Positions 19,301 to 27,297 of a DNA stretch of 64,000 bases are shown piece by piece (within the stretch, counting starts at the first letter, position 1; the number at the start of each line of letters is the position of its first letter). Source of the stretch: Prosthecobacter sp. (GTDB lineage: Bacteria; Verrucomicrobiota; Verrucomicrobiia; Verrucomicrobiales; Verrucomicrobiaceae); contig NZ_JAXMIH010000006.1 in NCBI RefSeq assembly GCF_034366625.1, forward strand, positions 992,001 through 1,056,000, given 5' to 3'. The notes beneath the pieces were generated by a model. That model worked only from the letters and a program-made list of their open reading frames with translations, did no database searches and was not told where the DNA came from. The translations under genes and the position numbers were made by a program.

Positions 19301-19664
19301 CAACCCGAACGTCACCGTCCGGATGCGTGGTGTCATCGAGAAGTGTACGTATTGCGTGCAGCGCATCGAGACCGCCAAGATCCTGCAGAAGCAGGTGCAG
19401 CGCGATTCGAAGAACTTCCGCGTGCCCACCGACAGTGTCAAAACCGCCTGCCAGCAGTCCTGCCCGGCCGACGCCATCGTCTTTGGTGACCTGGCCGATC
19501 CGAAATCCGCCGTCGTCAAATCGAAGGCATCGCCGCGTGATTACCAGTTGCTCAAATACATCGGCACACGCCCGCGCACGAGCTACCTCGCCCGGCTGCG
19601 CAATCCGAACAAGAACATGCCCGGCGCGGAAAACATCGCCGTGTGGAGCAACAATCAATTCTAA
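16368..19664 (+). CDS. actB: Alternative Complex III iron-sulfur / molybdopterin-oxidoreductase-like subunit ActB
   Basis: 1098 residues. A twin-arginine-like motif RREFLKIMG (residues 53-61) is followed by GLASC (Cys72), which could be lipidated. The first ~700 residues resemble molybdopterin oxidoreductases; in characterised ACIII this part carries no molybdenum. An Ala/Pro-rich linker lies near residues 505-535. The C-terminal ferredoxin-like part has the clusters CIGCTACIVACQ, CQQCESAPCETVCP, CIGTRYCANNCP, CTYC and CQQSCPADA, enough for the three [4Fe-4S] plus one [3Fe-4S] known for ActB. It sits on the periplasmic face against ActA and ActC. Confidence 0.95.
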   Translation: MKRIWKHPEEPQNAKRYVRSVAELDRREDFLKNLGREFPAGDTLTEEERENGRREFLKIMGASVGMMGLASCRRPLTTILPYTQHVEWMIPGKPLLYATTMPRSGGATPLVVATHEGRPTHVTGNPLHPLGGGVDSFAQASVLDLYDPERSQKPLGAGKELSWAKANDLIAAAIADAKKTSGASLGIVAGATTSPTYVRLLAEVKAAYPQVKLFQYEAVGGEGLAAANKEILGAGVKPFVKLGSAMRILSLDCDFLGVDPVAGEPIAAFTKHRAKDAKTADMNRLYVLENRYTLTGGMADHRKPLAASLIPVAAALIASELGDASAKALADTAPAGLKEWIAPAVRDLIDNKGRAVVLAGSRYGAEVHAFVASINNALGAYGSTIELLQDSPAPEMGGFAELQAAVSGGQIKTLVSLTPASLYYDAPDAEAFAKLITEKGVKLVHVGMLKNHTARHAALHIPSAHYLETWGDARAADGTYSIVQPMIAPLFDGASKIEVLLALLGRKKLGPVEVAAPAAAPAAGAAPVPAAVPAAPVEDAAYTAVRDTFAVVSGGLDETKWNFTLRDGFLKGSVFAKASAAPNVAAVAGIVAKAAPAAAPTDDSLEVVLVADSSVFDGRYTNNAWLQEAPDPVTKLTWDNAAWIGSVTFRRLGLKEGQNVKISVGGAEIEIPAIEAPGHVSNSITLPLGYGQKGVGTVGSKRGVNAYVLRKQPGTFVLGGAKIEVLPTVAELAITQDQNTMEGRAVYREGTLDTFNKDAAFAQKTGMDGHIPENISFYKGQVGVRSEENPAGFDYETKHQWGMTIDLSKCIGCTACIVACQSENNIPVVGKDQVRKGRVMQWIRMDRYFAVPKWGKNEVAQESTYAVDDPTPEQLENAEMVHQPLACQQCESAPCETVCPVNATVHTDDGLNAMAYNRCIGTRYCANNCPYTARRFNWFDYNKRNPLIDTTVLGMKVGNLYAGPLGEKKEDESLRLQRNPNVTVRMRGVIEKCTYCVQRIETAKILQKQVQRDSKNFRVPTDSVKTACQQSCPADAIVFGDLADPKSAVVKSKASPRDYQLLKYIGTRPRTSYLARLRNPNKNMPGAENIAVWSNNQF

Positions 19665-19673
19665 ACCGGACAC

Positions 19674-21131
19674 ATGGACGCCTCAGCCTCAAACACACCG
19701 CGAATTCTGGACCGCGAACCGCTGGTTCTGAACCAACGTTCCTATTCGTGGATCACGAACCGCATTTGCGGCATCGTGGAAAACAAACAGCCCGCCCTCT
19801 GGTGGCTGCTGTTCATTCCGAGCGTGATCCTCACCGGCATCATGGTGTTCTGCTTCACCTACCTCATTTCCACCGGCGTCGGTGTCTGGGGGCAGAAGCA
19901 GCCGGTCGCCTGGGCCTGGGACATCACGAACTTCGTGTTCTGGATCGGTATCGGCCACGCCGGCACGCTCATTTCCGCCATTCTCTTCCTCACCCGTCAG
20001 AAGTGGCGTACGTCCGTCAATCGCGCTGCTGAAGCCATGACGATCTTCGCCGTGATGTGCGCGGGCTTGTTCCCGGCCTTCCACGTCGGTCGTGTGTGGA
20101 TGGTGTGGTTCCTCGCACCGATCCCGAACGCCAATGCCATCTGGCAGAACTTCAAATCGCCGTTGCTGTGGGACGTGTTTGCCGTTTCGACGTATTTCTC
20201 GGTCTCGCTGGTGTTCTGGTTCCTCGGTCTTGTGCCTGACCTTGCCACGCTGCGTGACCGTTGCCGTCCCGGCTTGAAAAAATTCCTCTACGGCCTGTTC
20301 GCCCTCGGCTGGCGCGGTGGCAACCGCCATTGGAGCCACTATGAGACGGGTTACATGCTGTTGGCCGCTCTTTCGACGCCGCTGGTGCTTTCCGTGCATT
20401 CCGTCGTGTCCTTCGACTTCGCCACCTCCATCGTTCCCGGCTGGCATACCACGATCTTCCCGCCCTACTTCGTTGCTGGCGCCATCTTCGGTGGCTTCGC
20501 GATGGTGCTCACGCTGATGATCCCCTGCCGCCGTATCTACGGTTTGGACGACCTCATCACGCCGAAGCACATCGACAACATGGCCAAGATCATCCTGCTC
20601 ACGGGCACGATTGTCGGTTACGCCTACTGCATGGAGTTGTTCATGGCCTACTACAGCGCCAATCCGTATGAAGGCGCTGCCTTCACGCTGCGTGGCCTCA
20701 CCGGTCCATCCACCTGGGCCTACTATTGGATGTTTAGCTGCAACGTCTTCGCACCGCAGCTCTTCTGGTTCCGCTGGTGCCGCCACAACGTGTGGATCGT
20801 CATGCTCGTCTGCATGTTTGTGAACGCCGGCATGTGGTTCGAGCGCTACGTCATCATCGCCACCACGCTGGAGCGTCACATGATCCCCGGCTCTTGGGGT
20901 GTTTATGAGGCCACCTGGGTCGATAAGTACACCTTCCTCGGCACCTTCGGCTTCTTCATGATGCTGTTCCTGCTGTTCCTGCGCTTCCTGCCCGTCATCG
21001 CCATCGGTGAAGTGAAGGGCGTCCTGCCGCAGTCGAACCCGCACCGTGACGATCATGCCGAGCCCGGCATTCAGGAGGAAGACCTCATGGACTACTCCGA
21101 CCGTCACGTCCCCAAACCCGTTGCCGCCTAA
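19674..21131 (+). CDS. actC: Alternative Complex III quinol-binding membrane subunit ActC (NrfD/PsrC family)
   Basis: 485 residues with about ten membrane helices. NrfD-family features include [21 protein letters not shown] and [24 protein letters not shown], the region that forms the quinol site in ActC. Starts 9 bases after actB. It oxidises menaquinol or another quinol and hands electrons to the ActB clusters. The highly conserved HAGTLIS helix and the final soluble tail (ending HVPKPVAA) match family length. Confidence 0.95.
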   Translation: MDASASNTPRILDREPLVLNQRSYSWITNRICGIVENKQPALWWLLFIPSVILTGIMVFCFTYLISTGVGVWGQKQPVAWAWDITNFVFWIGIGHAGTLISAILFLTRQKWRTSVNRAAEAMTIFAVMCAGLFPAFHVGRVWMVWFLAPIPNANAIWQNFKSPLLWDVFAVSTYFSVSLVFWFLGLVPDLATLRDRCRPGLKKFLYGLFALGWRGGNRHWSHYETGYMLLAALSTPLVLSVHSVVSFDFATSIVPGWHTTIFPPYFVAGAIFGGFAMVLTLMIPCRRIYGLDDLITPKHIDNMAKIILLTGTIVGYAYCMELFMAYYSANPYEGAAFTLRGLTGPSTWAYYWMFSCNVFAPQLFWFRWCRHNVWIVMLVCMFVNAGMWFERYVIIATTLERHMIPGSWGVYEATWVDKYTFLGTFGFFMMLFLLFLRFLPVIAIGEVKGVLPQSNPHRDDHAEPGIQEEDLMDYSDRHVPKPVAA

Positions 21132-21152
21132 CCTTTCAACTGCACTTCGACT

Positions 21153-21752
21153 GTGAGCACCACCCTCAAACGAGTCCACGGATACCTCGCTGAATTTGAC
21201 AGCGTGAAGGAGCTGTACCATGCCGCCGAGCATGTGCGTGACGCTGGCTATCAGCGCTGGGATGTGCATTCGCCCTTCCCGATCCACGGCATGGACCACG
21301 CCATGGGTGTGTCCCGTTCCAAGCTGCCCATTCTTGTCTTCTGCGGCGGCATCACCGGCACGATCGTCGCCTTCACCCTGCAAACCATCACTCAGACCAA
21401 CTTCTGGAGCAGCATCGGACTCGGCTTCCTCGAAAAAATCGTCGAAACCTATCCAACGGTCGTTCAAGGCAAGCCCACGGACATCTGGACGCTGCCAGCA
21501 TTCTTCCCTGTGATGTTCGAGCTGACGATTCTGTTCAGCGCCTTCACCACTCTGTTTGGACTGCTCGCCTTGATCGGCCTGCCGCGCTGGAACCATCCGC
21601 TGTTCGCCTCCAAGCGCTTCCCGAAATTCTCCGACGACGGTTTCTTTGTCTGCATCGAAGCCCGCGACCCGAAATTCTCCCAGGAAGGCACCAAGTCCCT
21701 TCTCGAAAAAGCCGGCGGCAAAAACATCGAACTCGTGGAGGACGAAGTCTAA
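21153..21752 (+). CDS. actD: Alternative Complex III subunit ActD (DUF3341)
   Basis: 199 residues starting at GTG 21153; no ATG in this frame fits the conserved N-terminus (VHGYLAEFDSVKELYHAAEHVRDAGY). A cytoplasmic ferredoxin-fold-like N-terminal part carries the hallmark WDVHSPFPIHGMDHAMG, followed by two membrane helices (LPILVFCGGITGTIVAF and the one near ELTILFSAFTTLFGLLALIG). ActD packs against ActC and ActF. Confidence 0.94.
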   Translation: MSTTLKRVHGYLAEFDSVKELYHAAEHVRDAGYQRWDVHSPFPIHGMDHAMGVSRSKLPILVFCGGITGTIVAFTLQTITQTNFWSSIGLGFLEKIVETYPTVVQGKPTDIWTLPAFFPVMFELTILFSAFTTLFGLLALIGLPRWNHPLFASKRFPKFSDDGFFVCIEARDPKFSQEGTKSLLEKAGGKNIELVEDEV

Positions 21753-21773
21753 GCCTCGCGCACCGCACGAACC

Positions 21774-22457
21774 ATGAAGTACTACTTCCTCAGCTTTCTC
21801 TTTGTCGGCGCGATCCTTGTGAGCGCGTTCGGATTCCGTGGCAGCAAGTCCGAATTGCCGCCGCTCGAAGTGTTCCCGGACATGGATCATCAGGCCAAGA
21901 TCAAATACCAGGCCGTGAGCGAATTTTTCGCCGATGGCCGCGGTGCGCGCATGCCCGTCAAAGGCACGGTGCCGATGGGTTTCGAGATCCCCGCCAAGCC
22001 GGCTGCCAACGGAGCCAAGCCCGCCCGCGTGGCGTTTAGCAACGGCAGCAGCTACTACGACACTGGCAAGATGGGCGATTTCTACGGCGACGGCCTGCCG
22101 ACTGAGATCACCGGTGACAGCACTGTCTTTAACGACGCCTTCATCAAGCGTGGTGAGCAACGTTACGCCATCCATTGCGCGATCTGCCACGGTGCTTCCG
22201 GCAACGGCAAGGGCGTGACCTCCAAATACGGCATTCTGACCGCTTTCAACTTTCAGCAGCCTGGCAACACCAACCCTGCCAATGCCGCCGCCTATCGCGC
22301 GGATGGTGCCATCTATGATGCCATCACCAACGGCAAAGGTTTGATGGGTGGTTACGGCGGCAACATCACCGTGCGCGACCGCTGGGCCATCGTGGCCTAC
22401 ATCCGCTCCCTGCAACTCGCCGCCAAAGAGTCCGGCGTCACCCTTCCCCTCCAGTAA
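21774..22457 (+). CDS. actE: Alternative Complex III monoheme cytochrome c subunit ActE
   Basis: 227 residues. N-terminal hydrophobic anchor (YYFLSFLFVGAILVSAFGF), the ActE-type ELPPLEVFPDMDHQ and FFADGRGAR...GTVPMG segments, then a class I cytochrome c domain with CAICHG and a likely Met ligand in GKGLMGGYGG. It takes electrons from ActA and delivers them to the oxidase side of the chain. Confidence 0.94.
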   Translation: MKYYFLSFLFVGAILVSAFGFRGSKSELPPLEVFPDMDHQAKIKYQAVSEFFADGRGARMPVKGTVPMGFEIPAKPAANGAKPARVAFSNGSSYYDTGKMGDFYGDGLPTEITGDSTVFNDAFIKRGEQRYAIHCAICHGASGNGKGVTSKYGILTAFNFQQPGNTNPANAAAYRADGAIYDAITNGKGLMGGYGGNITVRDRWAIVAYIRSLQLAAKESGVTLPLQ

Positions 22458-22481
22458 CGGCACGATCACGCGAATCCCGGC

Positions 22482-23828
22482 ATGAGTCACCACGTCACCT
22501 TCAACGATCTGCCCCAGGGCGGAGAAAAATTCGAACCGGCCAAGGGCGGCAAGCTCATCGGCTCGCTGGGCCTCGTCGGCCTGCTCGGCCTCATCGCCTC
22601 CGGCTATTTCTTCTTCGCCAGAACGGACACCTTTGCCTACTCCTGGCTGTTCGCCGTTTTCTTCACCTTCACCTTCGTGGTTGGCGGCTGCTTCTGGATT
22701 CTGCTCCACAGCGCGTCAAACTCGAGCTGGGGCGTCGCCGTGCGCCGTATCTGGGAAAATCTGGCCAACATGATCCTCGCCATGGGCATTATGGCCACAC
22801 CGCTGCTCATTCCGGCGGTGCAGAAGCCGCTCTATGAGTGGATGAATCATCATCGTGCCGCCGCTGAACACGCGCATCACGATCACAGCACCGTCAAAGA
22901 AGCTCTTCACCACATGACCGTGGGTGACGAAGCCAAAAAAATCGAGGCCAACCCACATCTGCACATCTTGGTCGAGAAGTTCGGCTACCTGAACATCAGC
23001 AACCACTTCCTGCCGCCGTTTAGCTGGCAGGTGCGCTTCGTGCTCTACTTCCTCATCCTCTGGCACATCGCCCGCACACTGCGCGGCAAGTCGCTCAAGC
23101 AGGAGCAGGATGGCGACATCAAGCACACCATCGCCGCACGCGCTTTCTCCTGCCGCTGGCTGCTCTTCTACGCGTTGACCGTGACCTTCGCGTCGGTCGA
23201 TTGGCTCATGTCGCTCGACTACAACTGGTTCTCCACGATGTGGGGCGTGTACATCTTCGCTGGCTGTGCTTGGGCCTCGATGGCGCTCTCCATTCTCGTT
23301 CTCACCTGGCTGCGCGGCCTTGGTTACCTGAACAAGGTCGTCACCGACGAGCATTACCATCTGATGGGCAAGCTGCTCTTCGCCTTCACGGTGTTCTGGG
23401 GCTACATCGCCTTCAGCCAGTATTTCCTCATCTGGTACGCCAACATCACGGAAGAAACCCGCTTCTACCTCACGCGTAACACCGAAGCCTGGCGCGGTGT
23501 GTCGATCTTCATCGTCGTCGGCCACTTCGTCGGCCCGTTCCTGCTGCTGCTGTCCCAGCCGCGCAAGAAAAACCCCGTCGTCGTCAGTCTCGTCTGTATC
23601 TGGATTCTGTTCATGCACCTGGTGGACATCTATTGGAACGTCATCCCTGAACGCGGCCCGTCCTTGGGCCTTGGCTACTGGGTTCCGGGTGCCTGGGTGC
23701 AGGATCTGGCCGCCTTGTGCGCCGTGTTCGGCACCATGGGCTTCCTTTACCTGCGCGGCCTTGCCAAATACAGCCTGTATCCTTGGCGTGATCCGCGCCT
23801 CATCGAGTCCGTGAACGTCGTCAACTGA
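22482..23828 (+). CDS. actF: Alternative Complex III membrane subunit ActF
   Basis: 448 residues with about ten membrane helices in the ActF fold, a distant NrfD relative without its own cofactor in known structures. Family segments include FVVGGCFWILLHSASNSSWGVAVRR and the SVDWLMSLDYNWFSTMWGVYIFAG helix. A loop near residues 125-150 is unusually His-rich (NHHRAAAEHAHHDHS). Last of the six canonical act genes. Confidence 0.94.
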   Translation: MSHHVTFNDLPQGGEKFEPAKGGKLIGSLGLVGLLGLIASGYFFFARTDTFAYSWLFAVFFTFTFVVGGCFWILLHSASNSSWGVAVRRIWENLANMILAMGIMATPLLIPAVQKPLYEWMNHHRAAAEHAHHDHSTVKEALHHMTVGDEAKKIEANPHLHILVEKFGYLNISNHFLPPFSWQVRFVLYFLILWHIARTLRGKSLKQEQDGDIKHTIAARAFSCRWLLFYALTVTFASVDWLMSLDYNWFSTMWGVYIFAGCAWASMALSILVLTWLRGLGYLNKVVTDEHYHLMGKLLFAFTVFWGYIAFSQYFLIWYANITEETRFYLTRNTEAWRGVSIFIVVGHFVGPFLLLLSQPRKKNPVVVSLVCIWILFMHLVDIYWNVIPERGPSLGLGYWVPGAWVQDLAALCAVFGTMGFLYLRGLAKYSLYPWRDPRLIESVNVVN

Positions 23829-23843
23829 TCCCCCCGCTTTTCC

Positions 23844-24359
23844 ATGTCGCAGTCCGATCAACCTCAAAAAGCCGGAGCCACCTTCCTGTGGGTGCTTGGA
23901 GCCTTCGCAGGCTTCGCCGTGCTGTTCACCATCATCCAGGCCGTGAATGATTCGAAGCAGGGTTTCGACCCGCGCGAGTCGGAACGCACGGCCTACACCG
24001 CTGAAATCCTCAAGGCGCAGAGCGATAACCTCGCCAAGCTGGGTTTGACCGACGCCGCGAAGAAGAAGTCCGTGTTTGAAAAGACGCTCGCTGATCTCGG
24101 CGCGAAAAAGCCTGCGGTGAGCACCCAGGTCGTCCCCGGCTCACCTACTCAGCTCAAACAAGCCGCCGCCGCGATGCCTGCCGCCGCCGTTCCGGCCCCA
24201 GTTTCCCCCGCACCTGCTGCTGGAACACCACCCACTGCTCCCGCCGCACCTGTACCGGTTCCGGCCGCCGCGCCCGCGCCCATTACACCCGCTTCCCCTG
24301 CTCCTGCGGTTCCCGCAGTTCCTGCACCGGCTCCTGCCGCACCCGCTCCGCCCAAGTAA
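23844..24359 (+). CDS. Single-helix protein with Ala/Pro-rich tail, between ACIII and oxidase genes
   Basis: 171 residues. One N-terminal membrane helix (FLWVLGAFAGFAVLFTIIQAV), a ~70-residue soluble part (FDPRESERTAYTAEIL...), then about 60 residues of Ala/Pro/Val repeats to the end. I do not recognise a family. Its place right after actF and its single helix suggest an accessory subunit comparable to the small one-helix ActG subunit found in some ACIII complexes, or a tether between ACIII and the oxidase; both are inference. Confidence 0.65.
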   Translation: MSQSDQPQKAGATFLWVLGAFAGFAVLFTIIQAVNDSKQGFDPRESERTAYTAEILKAQSDNLAKLGLTDAAKKKSVFEKTLADLGAKKPAVSTQVVPGSPTQLKQAAAAMPAAAVPAPVSPAPAAGTPPTAPAAPVPVPAAAPAPITPASPAPAVPAVPAPAPAAPAPPK

Positions 24360-24362
24360 GTC

Positions 24363-25844
24363 ATGCAGACCATTCCCTCCACTCCTGACACGGACCTTCA
24401 GGCCGACAATCTTCGCCGTGCGGCGATCGACAAGTCGGTGCGAGGCCCTGTGCTGTTCCTGTTCACCAACGGAGCCTTCTGGCTCATGCTCTCCACGCTG
24501 CTCGGCGTTCTCGCCGCGATCAAGCTGGTGGAGCCCGAGTTCCTTGGCGACTGCCAATACATCACCTACGGCCGTCTTCAGCCTGCGCACATCAACGCGC
24601 TTGTCTATGGTTGGGGCGTGCAGGCCGCGCTCGGTGTCATGCTTTGGATCATGGCCCGTCGCTCCGGCCAGGAATTGAAGAGCGGCAAGAGCGTTCTCAT
24701 CACCGCAGGCGTCTTTTGGAACATCACCATCACCGTGGGCATCCTTGCCGTCCTGATGGGCAAGAGCACCTCGATCGAGTGGCTCGAAATGCCGAAATTT
24801 GTCTGGCCGGTGCTGCTGATCTGCTTCCTCTGCTTCGCCTGGCCAATTGCCCGCATGTTTGGCCGCGCCATCCGTCCTGAAGGCTTCATGGTCAGCACTT
24901 GGTACATCCTGGGTGCCTGCTTCTGGTTCCCCTGGATTTTCATCACCGCCAACGTCGCGCTGCATTGCCTGCCAGGCCTCGGTGCTCTCGGTGCTGGCAT
25001 TGACGCTTGGTACATCCACGGTGTGATCCTGCTGTTCTTCGTTCCCGTGGGCATTGGTGCCGCTTATTACTTCATCCCGAAGATCACCGGCCAGCCCATC
25101 GCCAGCGCGCAGCTCGCTTCCGCAGGTTTCTGGACCCTCGCCATCCTCGGCGGCTGGACTGGCATGCAGAAATACATGGGTGGTCCCCTTCCCGCCTGGA
25201 TGTCTGCCATTGGCGCTGCCACCGGCGTGCTTCTGCTCATTCCGGTCGGTCTTGTGGGTCTCAATCATCACCTCACCACGCTCGGCAAGCACAGCGCTGT
25301 CGCTGCCAGTCCGACGCTGCGTTTCGTTTTCTTCGGGGCGCTGTTCTATCCCGTCTCGGGTCTGATTCTGGCGCTGAATTCCGCCTTCTGGACTGGTGCC
25401 GGGCTGCAGTTCACCCAATCGTGGTATTCGTTCCAGGTGGTCAGCGTGTATGGCTTCTTCAGCATGTGTGTGTTCGGAGCGATCTACTACATCGTCCCGC
25501 GTCTCTCCGGCTGTGAATGGCTCAGCGTGCGCCTGATCCGCAATCACTTCTGGTTCTCCGTCTATGGAGTCAGCACCATCGTCATCATGAGCCTCGTCGC
25601 CGGCTGGCAGCAGGGCGCGGACCTGAACAATCCGGAGCACTGGGACCAGACCTTCATGAATCACGTCGTTAACTCCCGCGCCTACGTCGTCTCGCGCGCG
25701 GTGGCTTGGGCGCTCATCAGTTTCTCGAACTTCATGTTCCTTATTCACCTCCTGCTCATGGTCGCAGGTCTGGGCCGCCGCAGTTCGGCACCCACGCTGC
25801 TGCATCACGAGCATGACGATCACGCTCTTCCCGCCCACGCATGA
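24363..25844 (+). CDS. CcoN-like heme-copper oxidase subunit I homologue lacking most active-site ligands
   Basis: 493 residues, 12 or so helices. The alignment to cbb3 subunit I is clear in PAHINALVYGW (residues 75-84, the low-spin heme His is His76), AWYIHGVILLFF...AYYFIPK (His219 = first CuB ligand), YYIVPRLSG and the general helix order. But the GPHH CuB pair reads G267-M-Q269-K270, the cross-linked Tyr position is Gly263, and the helix X GHVHSG heme ligands read SFQVVS (Phe357, Val359). So heme b3, CuB and bis-His heme b cannot be bound in the normal way. The frame is open, followed at once by an overlapping ccoO-like gene, so this is not a decayed pseudogene. Function unknown; a structural or electron-transfer scaffold is plausible. 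Confidence 0.85.
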   Translation: MQTIPSTPDTDLQADNLRRAAIDKSVRGPVLFLFTNGAFWLMLSTLLGVLAAIKLVEPEFLGDCQYITYGRLQPAHINALVYGWGVQAALGVMLWIMARRSGQELKSGKSVLITAGVFWNITITVGILAVLMGKSTSIEWLEMPKFVWPVLLICFLCFAWPIARMFGRAIRPEGFMVSTWYILGACFWFPWIFITANVALHCLPGLGALGAGIDAWYIHGVILLFFVPVGIGAAYYFIPKITGQPIASAQLASAGFWTLAILGGWTGMQKYMGGPLPAWMSAIGAATGVLLLIPVGLVGLNHHLTTLGKHSAVAASPTLRFVFFGALFYPVSGLILALNSAFWTGAGLQFTQSWYSFQVVSVYGFFSMCVFGAIYYIVPRLSGCEWLSVRLIRNHFWFSVYGVSTIVIMSLVAGWQQGADLNNPEHWDQTFMNHVVNSRAYVVSRAVAWALISFSNFMFLIHLLLMVAGLGRRSSAPTLLHHEHDDHALPAHA

Positions 25845-26527
25845 TGAACTTTCGCACCTTCATACTCGGCCTCGTTGCTTCCTTCGGTCTACCTTGGCTG
25901 TGCCTCATCGTCATTCCGGCGATGAAGTACCAGCAGCTCACGCCCGTCGCCTATGACAAGGAGAAAGATGGCGTCGAAGGATTCTATCCCCCCGCTCCCA
26001 TCAATGGGCAGGGCCAGCTCATTTACATTCGTGAAGGTTGCAATCAGTGCCACACACAGATGATTCGCCCTGCCCAGCTCGGCCTTGATGGCTGGTACAA
26101 AGGCTGGGGCCAGGACCAGGAAGCCCGCCCAACCACTCCTGCCCGCCCGAACGAACTGCGTGACTACCTTGGCGAAAAATATGCGCTGCTCGGCATTCAA
26201 CGTGTCGGCCCTGATCTCGCCAACTTCGGCTGGCGTGCCCCAGAAGCCGCGAAGCTCCACGTTCATCTGTTCGCTCCGCGTTCCGTGCATGACTGGAGCA
26301 CGATGCCAGCCTACACCAAGCTCTACAAAGTGCAGAAGATCCAGGGTCCGTCTTCGGATCGCGCGTTGAAGCTGCCGAAGAAGTTCGCCGTGCCCGCAGG
26401 CTATGAAGTCGTTCCAACCGAGGAAGCCGACCGTCTCGTCGAATATCTTCTCTCATTGAAAAAGGACTATCCCGTCCCCGGACAGGCCGCAGCCGTCGCC
26501 GCTGCTGCCGCTCCCGCTAAAAAATAG
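25841..26527 (+). CDS. CcoO-like monoheme cytochrome c
   Basis: 228 residues. N-terminal membrane helix (ILGLVASFGLPWLCLIVIPAM), heme site EGCNQCHTQMIRP, then VGPDLANFGWR and PRSVHDWSTMPAY, whose Met is the probable axial ligand. All are CcoO signatures, and the length is close to cbb3 CcoO. Its start (ATG 25841, or 25844) overlaps the stop of the CcoN-like gene, so the two are translationally coupled and probably form one complex. Unlike its partner, this subunit looks fully competent for heme binding. An Ala-rich tail ends the protein. Confidence 0.88.
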   Translation: MMNFRTFILGLVASFGLPWLCLIVIPAMKYQQLTPVAYDKEKDGVEGFYPPAPINGQGQLIYIREGCNQCHTQMIRPAQLGLDGWYKGWGQDQEARPTTPARPNELRDYLGEKYALLGIQRVGPDLANFGWRAPEAAKLHVHLFAPRSVHDWSTMPAYTKLYKVQKIQGPSSDRALKLPKKFAVPAGYEVVPTEEADRLVEYLLSLKKDYPVPGQAAAVAAAAAPAKK

Positions 26528-26551
26528 CCCCTCTCGCGACCCGCACGCCCC

Positions 26552-27286
26552 ATGAGCGCCCCCGCCCATCCTGACAGCACCGATCTCGATCGCCTCCACG
26601 CCGCCGTGAAGCGCGAGAAGGAAGATCTCGCTCCCGAAAGCAAGCCCGCACCGCTGTGGGCCATGTTTTTGCTCATGCTCATCGCCATCATTGCCGGTGG
26701 CCAGCTTGGACCTATGACGGGCGGCTGGAGCTTCGACGTCAGCAATCCTTTCGCCATCGCCGGTGGCGGTGATCCGCGTCCCGGTGGAGCCGGAGCCGGA
26801 GCCGCCATGGACCCCTTCCAAATGGCCATGAAAAAAGGTGCCAGCGGCTATTCTGTCTGTGGTGGCTGCCATCAGGGCAACGGCGGCGGCCTTCCCGGCC
26901 AGTTCCCGCCCCTCGCTGGTTCAGATTACGTCACTGGCGGCACCGAGCGTCTGATCCGCATCGTGCAGCACGGTCTCACGGGTCCGATCACCGTCAAAGG
27001 CCAAGGCTTCAACACTCCTGGCGGCATGCAGCCCTTCGGCGGCGCCATGTCCTCTCAAGATCTCGCCAACGTGCTGACATTCGTGCGCAACTCCTGGGGC
27101 AATGAAGCCAGCATGATCACCAAGGAAATGGTGCAGAAGGTGCGCGATGAGGAAAAGCGCGCCACGCAGTGGACCGATGCTGACCTGAAGCCGTTCGCTG
27201 ACAAAAACGTTCCCGGTGAAATTCCCGCCGGTCCTGGAGCCACCGCGGCACCAGCAGCGGCTGCTGCCGCGCCTGCAGCCAAGTAA
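26552..27286 (+). CDS. Membrane-anchored monoheme cytochrome c (CcoP-like position)
   Basis: 244 residues. Hydrophobic anchor near residues 30-50 (PLWAMFLLMLIAIIAGG), Gly-rich linker, then a class I cytochrome c domain with CGGCHQ and a Met in GGMQPFGGAM followed by SSQDLANVLTFVRNSWG. It sits where ccoP would be in a cbb3 operon but has one heme rather than two. An Ala-rich tail closes it. It probably shuttles electrons from ACIII or the CcoO-like protein onward. Confidence 0.85.
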   Translation: MSAPAHPDSTDLDRLHAAVKREKEDLAPESKPAPLWAMFLLMLIAIIAGGQLGPMTGGWSFDVSNPFAIAGGGDPRPGGAGAGAAMDPFQMAMKKGASGYSVCGGCHQGNGGGLPGQFPPLAGSDYVTGGTERLIRIVQHGLTGPITVKGQGFNTPGGMQPFGGAMSSQDLANVLTFVRNSWGNEASMITKEMVQKVRDEEKRATQWTDADLKPFADKNVPGEIPAGPGATAAPAAAAAAPAAK

Positions 27287-27297
27287 TTTCAACGACA

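Noticed and set aside
15837-19673. 1278-codon open frame on the minus strand opposite actA/actB
   Set aside because: Its translation is low-complexity and lacks recognisable motifs, while the plus strand encodes unmistakable ActA/ActB. Long antisense frames are expected from the high-G+C codon bias.
19689-22709. 1006-codon minus-strand frame opposite actC-actE
   Set aside because: Composition is unnaturally rich in His, Glu and Gly with no domain; it mirrors the codon pattern of the real genes on the plus strand.
25263-25271. Asn-His-His (residues 301-303) of the CcoN-like protein as substitute CuB ligands
   Set aside because: The pair lies about 33 residues after the CuB position, at the end of the next helix by alignment, so it is unlikely to reach the active-site location.
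24141-25838. 565-codon minus-strand frame opposite the CcoN-like gene
   Set aside because: Shadow of the plus-strand gene; no motifs and aberrant amino-acid composition.
24363-25844. Treating the CcoN-like gene as a decaying pseudogene
   Set aside because: The frame is intact at full family length, conserved structural glycines and prolines remain, and translation is coupled to an intact cytochrome gene.
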